Source of the DNA: Bacillota bacterium
GTDB taxonomy: Bacteria; Bacillota; Clostridia; Acetivibrionales; JANLFN01
Assembly (NCBI GenBank): GCA_023421675.1
Contig: JAEZTC010000010.1
Span: 186,001-250,000 of the forward strand
DNA: 64,000 bases
Reading direction: 5' to 3'
The notes under the pieces are model-generated. The model ran no database searches, had not been told where the DNA came from, and was given only the letters and a program-made list of their open reading frames with translations. Positions 42,806 through 50,631 of the stretch are shown one piece after another (the first letter of the stretch is position 1; each line of letters opens with the position of its first letter). The position numbers and the translations under genes were made by a program.

Positions 42806-44110
42806 ATGAAAGGGTTGATGAGATTGAGTAGTGCGCTGCTTAATGAGCAAGTGGAAAAAGTTATTTCCTTTAATGGAATAAATGTATATAAAATCAATCA
42901 GAACAGATTCAAAACCAATACTATAAATATATTCTTCCATGATAGCCTTACAAAAGAAAATGCTTCTTTAAATGCGCTCATGCCTGCTGTTCTAAGAAGA
43001 GGCTGTGAAAGGTTTCCTACCTTAAGGGATATTGCACTTTATCTTGAAGAATTGTATGGGGCAGTGTTTGACTGCGGGGTTGCAAAAAAAGGAGAACGTC
43101 AAATAATACAGTTCTATGCAGAATATATATCGGACAAATATACGCTTGAGGATGAAGGCCTTCTTGATAAGGTTTTTTCACTGCTGTTAGAAATAATAAC
43201 CCAACCTGTTCTTGTTAACGGTGTTTTTAAAGAAGATTATGTGACTTCTGAAAAAGAGAATCTTAAAAGGCTTATTGAAAGCAGGGTAAATGATAAGGTT
43301 CAATATGCTGTGGAAAGATGTTTTGAGGAAATGTGCTCAGAAGAGCCCTTTGGTATTTATGATTATGGATCGATAGAGGATATAGAAAAGATAGACAGCA
43401 AGGCTTTGTACCAACATTATACTAAAGCACTTCAAACTATGCCTGTGGATATTTATTTTACTGGTGACATTGATAACAGCAAAATCATTGAATTGTCAGA
43501 GAAATTAAAAAAGCTTGAACGTATAAATATTAAAGAAATCGGAATTGGTGAAATTGATAAGGACATAAAAGAAGTAAAAATTATTACTGAAAAAATGAAC
43601 GTCAATCAAGGTAAGCTTACAATGGGTTTCAGAACCTATATTGCTCCAGGCTCGAAGGAATATTACTCCCTCATGGTATACAGCACTGTTTTGGGAGGAG
43701 GAATGCATTCCAAGCTGTTTCAGAACGTACGCGAGAAAGCCAGTCTTGCGTATTATGCGTTTTCAAGGCTTGAAAAATTCAAAGGTCTTATGGTTATAAG
43801 CAGCGGCATAGAATCAGAAAACAAAGATAAGGCTATTGATATAATAAACAAACAGCTTGAAGATATCAAGAAGGGAAAGATATCCGACTATGAATATGAT
43901 TCAACCCTGAAGAGCATTGAAACAGGAATCAAATCTTTAAAGGACAGTCAGCTTCAGATGGTAGACTTTTACATGAGCCAGGACCTTACAGGACAGGGCG
44001 ATAATTTTGATACTTTGGTAGAAAAGGTCAAAAAGGTTACAAAAGAAGACATAGTAAAGGCAGCAAAGAATATCAAGCTTGATACGATATATTTCCTTAC
44101 ATCAGCATAA
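42806..44110 (+). CDS. M16-family peptidase-like protein without zinc motif (YmfF type)
   Basis: 434 residues with the two-lobed M16 fold. The position of the HxxEH motif reads RRGCERFPTLRDIALYLEELYGA, with no zinc ligands, so it is probably the non-catalytic partner. The C-terminal lobe shows SLMVYSTVLGGGMHSKLFQNVREKASLAYYAFS, typical of M16 substrate-binding halves. The start is uncertain: ATG 42806, ATG 42818 and TTG 42824 share one frame, and AAAGGG best fits TTG 42824. It is paired with a catalytic M16 gene downstream, like ymfF-ymfH of Bacillus. Confidence 0.85.
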   Translation: MKGLMRLSSALLNEQVEKVISFNGINVYKINQNRFKTNTINIFFHDSLTKENASLNALMPAVLRRGCERFPTLRDIALYLEELYGAVFDCGVAKKGERQIIQFYAEYISDKYTLEDEGLLDKVFSLLLEIITQPVLVNGVFKEDYVTSEKENLKRLIESRVNDKVQYAVERCFEEMCSEEPFGIYDYGSIEDIEKIDSKALYQHYTKALQTMPVDIYFTGDIDNSKIIELSEKLKKLERINIKEIGIGEIDKDIKEVKIITEKMNVNQGKLTMGFRTYIAPGSKEYYSLMVYSTVLGGGMHSKLFQNVREKASLAYYAFSRLEKFKGLMVISSGIESENKDKAIDIINKQLEDIKKGKISDYEYDSTLKSIETGIKSLKDSQLQMVDFYMSQDLTGQGDNFDTLVEKVKKVTKEDIVKAAKNIKLDTIYFLTSA

Positions 44111-44124
44111 ATAACTGTTAAAAT

Positions 44125-44197
44125 GGCAGGCTTAATTTATTTCAAGAACTAGAATGCTCCTGCCTACGCATATGTTCTTCCACAAATTAAGCCAGCC
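44125..44197. mobile_element. Small palindromic MITE-like element
   Basis: 73 bases between the two M16 genes. Outer arms GGCAGGCTTAATTT and AAATTAAGCCAGCC pair with one mismatch; AAGAAC/GTTCTT and ATGC/GCAT pair inside. Shares CAAGAACT and TGTTCTT-CCACAAA with the 205-base element at 20125-20329, suggesting one family. Confidence 0.5.
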
Positions 44198-44249
44198 TTA
44201 GCACAGAAATCATTTTCTTATAAAGAAAAGGTAAAGGAGTAATGAGAAT

Positions 44250-45533
44250 ATGAATTCAAAAATCGTAGAGTTTAAGGATATAAATGAAACCATGCATGTT
44301 TATGAACACAAAAGCGGACTAAAAGCTTTTGTGATTCCCAAAAAGGGCTATTCTAAAAAATATGCAACCTTTTCGACGCATTATGGTTCAATAAACAATG
44401 AATTTATAATTCCGGGAGAAACCAAGTCTACAAAGGTACCCGATGGAATTGCACACTTCCTTGAACATAAGCTTTTCGAACAAAAAGACGGAAGTGTTAT
44501 GGATAAGTTCTCAGCGCTGGGTTCCAGTCCCAACGCTTACACAAGCTTCAACCAGACAGTTTACCTCTTTAGCTGTACAGATAAATTTGATGAAAACTTC
44601 AGGCTGCTGCTTGACTATGTCCAGAATCCATACATTACTGAGGAAAGCGTTGAAAAGGAAAAGGGAATAATAGGTCAGGAAATCAGGATGTATGAGGATG
44701 ATGCCAACTGGAGGTCTTTCTTCAACCTGCTGGGTGCATTGTACAAGAACAACCCCATACATATAGACATAGCAGGTACTATAGATAGTATCAGCAAAAT
44801 CAACAGGGACGTTCTTTATACATGTTACAACACTTTCTATCATCCTTCCAACATGGTTATAGTTGTTGTGGGTGATGTCGAGCCTGACAGCGTATTTGAA
44901 ATGGTTGATAAATTAATAGAAAAAACAGATGTAAAAAACAACATACAAAGAATATTTCCGGAGGAACCGGCCAGCATAAATAAAAACTTTGTGGAACAGA
45001 AGCTTGCAGTAGGAACTCCCGTCTTCCAAATGGGGTTCAGGGATAATCATCTTAATAACAGGGGAATTGAAGTTTTAAAGCATGAGGTGGCTGTTAAGCT
45101 TGTACTTGAAATGCTGATGGGAAAAAGCTCTGAACTTTATAACAAGCTGTACGAAGAAGGTTTAATAAACAGTACCTTTGACACTGATTTTACAATCGAA
45201 GAAAACTATGGTTTTTCGATGCTTGGGGGTGAATCTCCAAACCCTGAAAAAGTTAGGGATATCATAGCTGGAGAAATTGAAGCCATAAGTAAAAAAGGCC
45301 TAGATAAAAACAGCTTTGAAAGGATAAGAAAGGCTCAGACAGGAAGGTTCCTTCGTCAGTTGAATTCGGTGGAACGTATTTCAAATATTTTTATTTCTGT
45401 GTATTTTAAAGGTGTCTATTTATTTGACTATTTTGATGTTTATGATAAAATAACTTTTGAAAATGTAGAAGAAGTTTTTAGAAATCACTTTAATCTTAAT
45501 AATATGGCTTTATCTGTGGTGAAGCCTGTTTAG
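44250..45533 (+). CDS. Zinc-dependent M16-family peptidase (YmfH type)
   Basis: 427 residues. The inverted zinc motif HFLEH is present near residue 73, with the third ligand Glu about 70-80 residues on in KEKGIIGQEIRMYEDD. The C-terminal lobe carries a conserved Arg/Tyr-rich region. RBS AAAGGAG precedes the ATG. With the preceding non-catalytic gene it probably forms a heterodimer. Substrate unknown. Ten bases separate it from lgt. Confidence 0.9.
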   Translation: MNSKIVEFKDINETMHVYEHKSGLKAFVIPKKGYSKKYATFSTHYGSINNEFIIPGETKSTKVPDGIAHFLEHKLFEQKDGSVMDKFSALGSSPNAYTSFNQTVYLFSCTDKFDENFRLLLDYVQNPYITEESVEKEKGIIGQEIRMYEDDANWRSFFNLLGALYKNNPIHIDIAGTIDSISKINRDVLYTCYNTFYHPSNMVIVVVGDVEPDSVFEMVDKLIEKTDVKNNIQRIFPEEPASINKNFVEQKLAVGTPVFQMGFRDNHLNNRGIEVLKHEVAVKLVLEMLMGKSSELYNKLYEEGLINSTFDTDFTIEENYGFSMLGGESPNPEKVRDIIAGEIEAISKKGLDKNSFERIRKAQTGRFLRQLNSVERISNIFISVYFKGVYLFDYFDVYDKITFENVEEVFRNHFNLNNMALSVVKPV

Positions 45534-45543
45534 GGGGATACAA

Positions 45544-46569
45544 ATGAACACAGTGGAATTTCCTGGTCTTGGACTAAATATTGAAATCAACAAAGTAGCA
45601 TTCAAAATCTTCGGTCTTCCGATTTACTGGTATGGAATGATTCTTGCTACAGCTTTATTTGCAGCAGTGCTTCTGGGAATGAGGAGAAGCAAAAAGGAGG
45701 GCATAAAACCCGAAGATGTTATTGATTTGACTATTTTTGGAGCTATAGCCGGAATTGTTTGCGCAAGATTATATTATGTAATATTCAACTTTAGTGAATT
45801 TAAGGATGACCTTCTTAAAGTGTTTAATACGCGTATGGGTGGTTTGGCAATTTATGGTGCACTAATAGGTGCGGTTATTGCAGCGTTTTTTGTTGCCAGG
45901 TATAAGAAGATTAAACCGCTTCATCTTTTTGATTTTGCAATTCCGTATGTGGTTCTTGCTCAGGCAATCGGGCGCTGGGGCAACTTTGTAAACATGGAAG
46001 CGTTTGGAACAAGCACTGACCTGCCGTGGAGAATGTCTCTCCCAGGTGTTGGGGATGTACATCCCACATTCTTATATGAATCTCTTTGGGATTTGGGCGT
46101 ATTCCTCATATTAATATGGTTCAGAAACAGAAAAAAAATCGAGGGTGAAGTATTTTGCATGTACCTCGTATTGTATGGTTTAGGCAGAGCATGGATTGAA
46201 GGTTTGAGAACAGACAGTCTAATGCTTGGAACAATAAGGGTATCGCAGCTTCTTTCGGTACTTCTGGTGGTTGCTGGTGTTGTTATAATTCTTGAAAGAA
46301 GAAGAAGGGCTTCGACTCTTGCCGCAGACAGTAATGTAACAATTGGGCAAAGTGAATATGGTAGTGTCCTTGAAAAGCTTAAGCATGAAGACACAATAGA
46401 AACTGAACAAGAAACAACTGAGAGCAGCGATGCTTCAGAGACTGAAGATGAAGTAAATGATGAAGCAAAAGATGAAGTAAAAGATGAAGCAATAGACGAA
46501 GCAAAAGTAAAAGATAGCAGCGATGCTAATAAAGAAGATAGTACAGAGAATAAAGGTGATAACGAATAA
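45544..46569 (+). CDS. lgt: Prolipoprotein diacylglyceryl transferase with acidic C-terminal tail
   Basis: Transfers diacylglycerol from phosphatidylglycerol to the lipobox cysteine of preprolipoproteins, first step of lipoprotein maturation. 341 residues against a usual 250-290. About seven transmembrane helices; YWYGMILATALF, the signature GRWGNFVNMEAFG near residue 140-152 and HPTFLYESLWD are intact, as is the Arg in GLGRAWIEGLRTDSL. The extra 70 residues form a highly acidic tail with repeated DEAKDEVK-like units. GGGG precedes the ATG. Confidence 0.95.
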   Translation: MNTVEFPGLGLNIEINKVAFKIFGLPIYWYGMILATALFAAVLLGMRRSKKEGIKPEDVIDLTIFGAIAGIVCARLYYVIFNFSEFKDDLLKVFNTRMGGLAIYGALIGAVIAAFFVARYKKIKPLHLFDFAIPYVVLAQAIGRWGNFVNMEAFGTSTDLPWRMSLPGVGDVHPTFLYESLWDLGVFLILIWFRNRKKIEGEVFCMYLVLYGLGRAWIEGLRTDSLMLGTIRVSQLLSVLLVVAGVVIILERRRRASTLAADSNVTIGQSEYGSVLEKLKHEDTIETEQETTESSDASETEDEVNDEAKDEVKDEAIDEAKVKDSSDANKEDSTENKGDNE

Positions 46570-46571
46570 AT

Positions 46572-46712
46572 ATGGTAGACAGGGCAATATTTGACCTAAA
46601 GCAGAAAATGGATGCCATGATTGAAAACGGAACAGACCTCAAAGACCTGTACCAATTGAGTGTCAAGCTTGATAAGCTTATTGTAAAGCATTATAAAAAA
46701 CGTGGGTTCTAA
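46572..46712 (+). CDS. Spo0E-like aspartyl-phosphate phosphatase family peptide
   Basis: 46 residues, two bases after the lgt stop codon. The sequence has the two-helix Spo0E pattern with L-S-V-K-L-D-K-L-I-V-K-H-Y near the C-terminus, matching the S-x-x-L-D-x-L-I-x-x-Y signature. Spo0E-family proteins dephosphorylate Spo0A~P and delay sporulation. The usual first-helix spacing (KQKMDAMIENGTDLKDLYQLS) fits. Possible ribosome site AAGGTGA lies 13 bases upstream, a little far, so it may be translated by coupling to lgt. Confidence 0.7.
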   Translation: MVDRAIFDLKQKMDAMIENGTDLKDLYQLSVKLDKLIVKHYKKRGF

Positions 46713-46732
46713 GTTTATCCTGATTACCTCAA

Positions 46733-46762
46733 TTGACATACTGATTTTTAAATGTGTATAAT
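46733..46762 (+). promoter_or_regulatory. Consensus sigma-A promoter upstream of rodA
   Basis: TTGACA and TATAAT, both perfect, with an 18-base spacer. Predicted start near 46769. Confidence 0.88.
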
Positions 46763-46773
46763 AAATATAGTTG

Positions 46774-46812
46774 TATTAGGCTTCCTTACCGAAGCCTAAT
46801 ACTGTTTTTGGG
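46774..46812 (+). promoter_or_regulatory. Terminator-like hairpin at the very 5' end of the rodA transcript
   Basis: TATTAGGCTTC/GAAGCCTAATA with a six-base loop, then CTGTTTTTGGGTTTT. It begins only about five bases after the predicted transcription start, so it is either a stabilising 5' structure or an attenuator. It could also terminate readthrough from lgt. Confidence 0.6.
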
Positions 46813-46865
46813 TTTTATTTTACAATGTCACAAAAGACAATTACTTGATGTTATGGAGGCAATAA

Positions 46866-48014
46866 ATGTACTCTGTTGAGAAGACCAGAGGACTCAATTT
46901 TATAAGACAGTTTGATTATCCACTGTTTATTGCTGTTTTACTGCTTTCTTTTATAGGATTGGTGGTTTTAAGCAGTGCAACAAAGGTTATGCCCTCGGGT
47001 TATACCTCTGGAAGCAGGATGATGCTTGCACAGATAGTTGGGTTAATAATAGGTGTTGTTTGTGCACTCGTTTTAAGTTTATTTGACTATAAGAATTTCA
47101 AGCTTCTTGGTTTTTTAATATATACAGTAGGTATTGCTCTTCTGGTTGCAGTTTTGGTTATAGGTGAAGAAAGGTATGGAAGTAAAAGCTGGTTTAACTT
47201 GCCTGGCTTTGGAACTTTTCAGCCATCAGAGCTTGTAAAGATATCAACAATTTTATTTATATCTGTTTTTCTTGAGCGAATCAAGGAGGAAACACGTAAC
47301 AAACGGGCTGATATTATCAAATTCTTGATTTATTCAATGATTCCAATAGGTTTTGTTTTGCTACAGCCTGACATGGGAACCGCAATGGTTTTTATGTTTA
47401 TAATTTTTGTTATGGCATTTATATGCGGCCTTCCTTATAAATACATAGGAGGGCTAGTAATAGCAGCTATACCTGCATTTCTTGTAACATGGTTTTTTAT
47501 CTTATCAGATTATCAAAAAGGAAGGTTTTTTGCATTTCTCACTCCTGAAAAATTTCAGCAGGGTGAAGCTTATAATGTACTTCGATCAATAACGGCTATA
47601 GGCTCGGGGCAGTTAACAGGTAAAGGTCTTTATCAGGGAATACAGACTCAAAACCTGGGAGTGCCGGTCAAATGGTCCGACTTTATATTTTCAGTTGTAG
47701 GTGAAGAGCTTGGCTTTTTGGGGTGCCTTGCAGTTGTAGGCTTGATTGCTTTCATACTTTTAAGGAGTATCTATATTGCAAAGAATTCAAGAGATTCATA
47801 TGGATCTTTTGTAGTAGTAGGAATTACAGGTATGATGGCATTCCACTTTATAGAAAACATAGGCATGTGTATCAAGCTTCTTCCTGTAACAGGAATACCG
47901 CTTCCGTTTGTAAGTGCAGGAGGCAGTTCCATGGTTACAAATTATATTGCAATAGGCTTGGTACTAAGTGTTTCCATGCGTCGAAAGAAAACTATATTCA
48001 ATTCGAATGAGTAG
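46866..48014 (+). CDS. rodA: SEDS-family peptidoglycan glycosyltransferase RodA
   Basis: Polymerises lipid II during cell elongation with a class B PBP. 382 residues with about ten transmembrane helices. SKSWFNLPGFGTFQPSELVKI contains the family SW(F)xxxG...QPSE motif; QPDMGTAM holds the catalytic Asp; the extracytoplasmic loop and GIPLPFVSAGGSSMVTNYIAIG are conserved. LPVTGIPLPF and the gene's place outside the mur cluster favour RodA over FtsW; a second SEDS gene lies at 56927. RBS TGGAGG precedes the ATG. Confidence 0.92.
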   Translation: MYSVEKTRGLNFIRQFDYPLFIAVLLLSFIGLVVLSSATKVMPSGYTSGSRMMLAQIVGLIIGVVCALVLSLFDYKNFKLLGFLIYTVGIALLVAVLVIGEERYGSKSWFNLPGFGTFQPSELVKISTILFISVFLERIKEETRNKRADIIKFLIYSMIPIGFVLLQPDMGTAMVFMFIIFVMAFICGLPYKYIGGLVIAAIPAFLVTWFFILSDYQKGRFFAFLTPEKFQQGEAYNVLRSITAIGSGQLTGKGLYQGIQTQNLGVPVKWSDFIFSVVGEELGFLGCLAVVGLIAFILLRSIYIAKNSRDSYGSFVVVGITGMMAFHFIENIGMCIKLLPVTGIPLPFVSAGGSSMVTNYIAIGLVLSVSMRRKKTIFNSNE

Positions 48015-48052
48015 CAAGGTTTTAATTTATAACTTAAAAATATTTCCCATTA

Positions 48053-48092
48053 CAAAAGGTAGGACTTATGTCCTATCTTTTATTTTTTACCA
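48053..48092 (+). terminator. Intrinsic terminator after rodA
   Basis: AAAAGGTAGGAC/GTCCTATCTTTT with a TTAT loop (one mispair), followed by a T-rich run. Confidence 0.85.
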
Positions 48093-48111
48093 GAAAATTG
48101 TACTATTTTTA

Positions 48112-48140
48112 TTGATTAATGGGTCAGAATGGGTTAAAAT
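48112..48140 (+). promoter_or_regulatory. Promoter of the mraZ-murG division and cell-wall cluster
   Basis: TTGATT, 17-base spacer, TAAAAT. The MraZ-type repeats begin four bases after the -10, so a bound protein would block initiation. Confidence 0.75.
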
Positions 48141-48143
48141 ATC

Positions 48144-48176
48144 ATTGTGGTGGTTGAAAGTGGTGGAAAGTGGTGC
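48144..48176 (+). promoter_or_regulatory. MraZ operator: three 10-base GTGGTG repeats
   Basis: ATTGTGGTGG (48144), AAAGTGGTGG (48157) and AAAGTGGTGC (48167); the last two are directly adjacent. MraZ binds tandem GTGG-type boxes ahead of its own gene in several bacteria, and AAAGTGKGG-like boxes are described in mollicutes. Position between promoter and mraZ fits autoregulation. Confidence 0.75.
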
Positions 48177-48203
48177 AAGTTTAAAGTACGTGGGGTGAAA
48201 TAA

Positions 48204-48641
48204 TTGTTCTATGGTGAATACCAACATACAGTCGATCCCAAGGGCAGGGTGATAATCCCCGCAAAGCTCAGGGAAGGTCTTGGAGAGAAGTTTATTCTCA
48301 CTAAAGGCTTTGATAACTGTTTGTTTGCATACTCCATGGAAGAATGGAAGAACTTTGAGGAAAAAATGAAGACGCTCCCACTCACAGATAAGGATGCAAG
48401 AGCATTCGTAAGATTCTTTTTTGCAGGTGCTACTGAATGTGAAGTGGACAAGCAGGGAAGAATACTTATAGCTCAGAATTTGCGTGAATACGCAAGCATA
48501 GACAAGGATGTATATGTTATAGGAATGGCTGCAAGAGTAGAAGTTTGGGACAAGTCCAGATGGGAAGAATATCAGAGCGGTGAAAACCTTAATGCGGACA
48601 AGCTGGCTGAAAAACTTTCGATGCTGGGAATGCAGCTGTAA
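48204..48641 (+). CDS. mraZ: Division and cell-wall cluster transcriptional regulator MraZ
   Basis: DNA-binding protein of the AbrB-like double-psi fold that controls the mra/dcw cluster. 145 residues with two MraZ repeats: GEYQHTVDPKGRVIIPAKLRE and ATECEVDKQGRILIAQNLREY. Starts at TTG 48204 behind GGGGTGA. Three putative MraZ boxes lie just upstream. Followed 12 bases later by rsmH. Confidence 0.96.
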   Translation: MFYGEYQHTVDPKGRVIIPAKLREGLGEKFILTKGFDNCLFAYSMEEWKNFEEKMKTLPLTDKDARAFVRFFFAGATECEVDKQGRILIAQNLREYASIDKDVYVIGMAARVEVWDKSRWEEYQSGENLNADKLAEKLSMLGMQL

Positions 48642-48653
48642 GAGGTGTCTTAA

Positions 48654-49592
48654 ATGGAGTTCAACCATAAACCCGTACTATTTGAAGAATGCATTGAAAA
48701 CCTTGATATTAAGCCTGACGGCATTTATGTAGATGGAACGTTAGGCGGAGCGGGACATTCCGGTGAGATTTACAGAAGACTTGGTAATAACGGAACACTC
48801 ATTGGAATCGATCAGGATGAGTTTGCAATAGAAACATCCCGTGCAAGGCTTTCAGAGCAGAGCAAAGCAAAATTAATACTTGTTAATGACAACTTCAGAA
48901 ACATTGCTAATATATGCAGCAAGATAGGAATACCTGCTGTTGATGGAATACTTCTTGATATAGGAGTTTCTTCACACCAGCTTGATGAAGCTGAAAGAGG
49001 TTTCAGCTACAACAAGGAAGCACCTCTTGATATGAGGATGGATAAAAAGCAGGTAATCACAGCCGAAACCATAGTTAATGAATATGAACAGGATGAAATA
49101 ACAAAGATTATCAGAGATTATGGTGAGGAAAAATGGGCAGCGAGAATAGCTCAATTCATTGCAAAAAGACGACAGGAAAAACGCATTACAACTACTTCGG
49201 AACTGGTGGATGTCATAAAAGCGGCAATACCCAGTTCAGCCAGACGGGATGGACCTCATCCGGCAAAAAGAACCTTCCAGGCACTGCGAATAAAGGTAAA
49301 TGATGAACTGGGTGCATTGGAGGAAGCGATTGATAATGCAGTTAGTGTTCTGAGGCCCGGAGGCAGATTATGCATAATAACATTTCATTCTCTGGAAGAC
49401 AGAATAGTAAAAAATGCATTTAATCGGAAAGTTAACCCGTGTACATGTCCTCCAAGTTTTCCAGTCTGTGTATGCGGAGGGAAAAAAGAAGCGGAACATG
49501 TTTCAAGAAAACCGATTATACCTAAAGAATCGGAACTTGAAGACAACCCAAGAGCAAGAAGTGCAAAACTCAGAGTCATAAGAAAAATTTGA
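48654..49592 (+). CDS. rsmH: 16S rRNA (cytosine-1402 N4) methyltransferase
   Basis: SAM-dependent enzyme, also called MraW. 312 residues. SAM-binding YVDGTLGGAGHSGEI and GIDQDEFAIE; GILLDIGVSSHQLDEAERGFSY; DMRMDKKQ; the C-terminal SLEDRIVKNAF and NPRARSAKLRVI. RBS AGAGGTG precedes the ATG. It is followed by an unusual 325-base gap before ftsL. Confidence 0.97.
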   Translation: MEFNHKPVLFEECIENLDIKPDGIYVDGTLGGAGHSGEIYRRLGNNGTLIGIDQDEFAIETSRARLSEQSKAKLILVNDNFRNIANICSKIGIPAVDGILLDIGVSSHQLDEAERGFSYNKEAPLDMRMDKKQVITAETIVNEYEQDEITKIIRDYGEEKWAARIAQFIAKRRQEKRITTTSELVDVIKAAIPSSARRDGPHPAKRTFQALRIKVNDELGALEEAIDNAVSVLRPGGRLCIITFHSLEDRIVKNAFNRKVNPCTCPPSFPVCVCGGKKEAEHVSRKPIIPKESELEDNPRARSAKLRVIRKI

Positions 49593-49790
49593 TACATACC
49601 TGAAGAAAAAAGATTTTAGGTACAAAAGAAAAAATTAAAAGATACTAAAGAATTAATAAGAATACAAATGATTTTAAAAATACTTAAGATTTTTCAGAAT
49701 ACTAAAGACTTATCAAGTACAAAAGAAATTTTTTAAATACTTATTTACTAAAGAAATAAGATAGTCAAATACAAAAGAGAAAGTCAAATG
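49593..49790. repeat. A-rich degenerate tandem repeat with roughly 20-base period
   Basis: Fills most of the 325-base gap between rsmH and ftsL. The word TAC(A/T)(A/T)AAGA or a close variant recurs with TAC at 49621, 49643, 49663, 49681, 49700, 49718, 49738 and 49770, mostly 18-22 bases apart. Each unit carries A tracts, so the DNA may be bent. No open frame of note. Confidence 0.65.
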
Positions 49791-49800
49791 ATTATGATTT

Positions 49801-49833
49801 CCGTAAGGCCGGTATTATCAATCCGGCCTTCGG
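49801..49833. other. GC-rich hairpin upstream of ftsL
   Basis: CCG-AAGGCCGG pairs with CCGGCCTT-CGG across a ten-base loop. There is no T tract on the plus strand but one on the minus strand (the complement of AAAAAAA). It may be a transcript processing or stabilising structure, or the end of the A-rich repeat block. Confidence 0.6.
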
Positions 49834-49917
49834 ATTCAAAAAAATGCAGGATGCATAAACCAGAAATGGATTTCATTATCTGGCAGAGGGAATAAATCGT
49901 AGTTGGGGTGAATACAA

Positions 49918-50412
49918 ATGATACAAAACGGAAGAAACTACGTATACGGTTCTACTGCAGAACAGCTTGAATATGATATAAATGAGATTTTTCAAGACAA
50001 AAAACGCACTGTTGCAAAAAAACGTGCAAAGTCAAACAATAAAGCCAGACTTAAGGCAATATGCTTGATTTTGGCCCTATTTGCAGGGTGTTTCGTACTT
50101 ATAGTCAGATATTCAATTATTACAGAAATGAACTACAAGGTAGCAAGCGCAAGCAAGCAGTATGAAAGTATAAAAAGTGATAATTCACGACTTAAGGTAG
50201 ATATCCAGAGGGGAACAGACATAAATAAGATTCGGGATACTGCTCAGATTCAGTTAGGTATGCGCAGGCCTGATAAGACACAAACTGTTTATGTGAATGT
50301 TCCAAAAAAGGATTATACAGAAGTAGCTGAACAGTATAAAGAGAGCAAAAATACTAACATCCTTACAGCAATTATAAATAAGGTAGGAGAAATCGCCGGT
50401 ATGCTCTTTTAA
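49918..50412 (+). CDS. ftsL: FtsL-type septum formation protein
   Basis: Bitopic division protein of 164 residues. A basic cytoplasmic N-terminus of about 45 residues, one transmembrane helix (LKAICLILALFAGCFVLIV), then a coiled-coil-like stretch (NYKVASASKQYESIKSDNSRLKVDIQ) and the DTAQIQLGMRRPD motif typical of FtsL/DivIC. Identification rests on size, topology and position between rsmH and the PBP gene, because sequence similarity in this family is low. GGGGTG precedes the ATG. Confidence 0.82.
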   Translation: MIQNGRNYVYGSTAEQLEYDINEIFQDKKRTVAKKRAKSNNKARLKAICLILALFAGCFVLIVRYSIITEMNYKVASASKQYESIKSDNSRLKVDIQRGTDINKIRDTAQIQLGMRRPDKTQTVYVNVPKKDYTEVAEQYKESKNTNILTAIINKVGEIAGMLF

Positions 50413-50531
50413 TAAAAGCCAAAGAATGGCTGGGACAGCTGCCCTGGCCATTATAATTGTTTGCAGAAGAAAAATAAAATATATTAACCCTTATTCACAA
50501 AGGATAAATTGCATAAAGCACTTAAGAGATT

Positions 50532-50578
50532 GTAGACATTAAGTATTTAAATACTTTAATAGCTGCGGTCTTTTTTTG
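50532..50578 (+). terminator. Terminator-like hairpin between ftsL and the PBP gene
   Basis: AGAC/GTCT closes a structure containing the palindrome GTATTTAAATAC, followed by seven T. The internal loop is asymmetric, so strength is uncertain; it would reduce rather than abolish downstream transcription. Confidence 0.5.
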
Positions 50579-50631
50579 TGAACATAACTTGAACTTGAAA
50601 AACCGGGTTCAAATGCGCAGGAGGTAATGTC

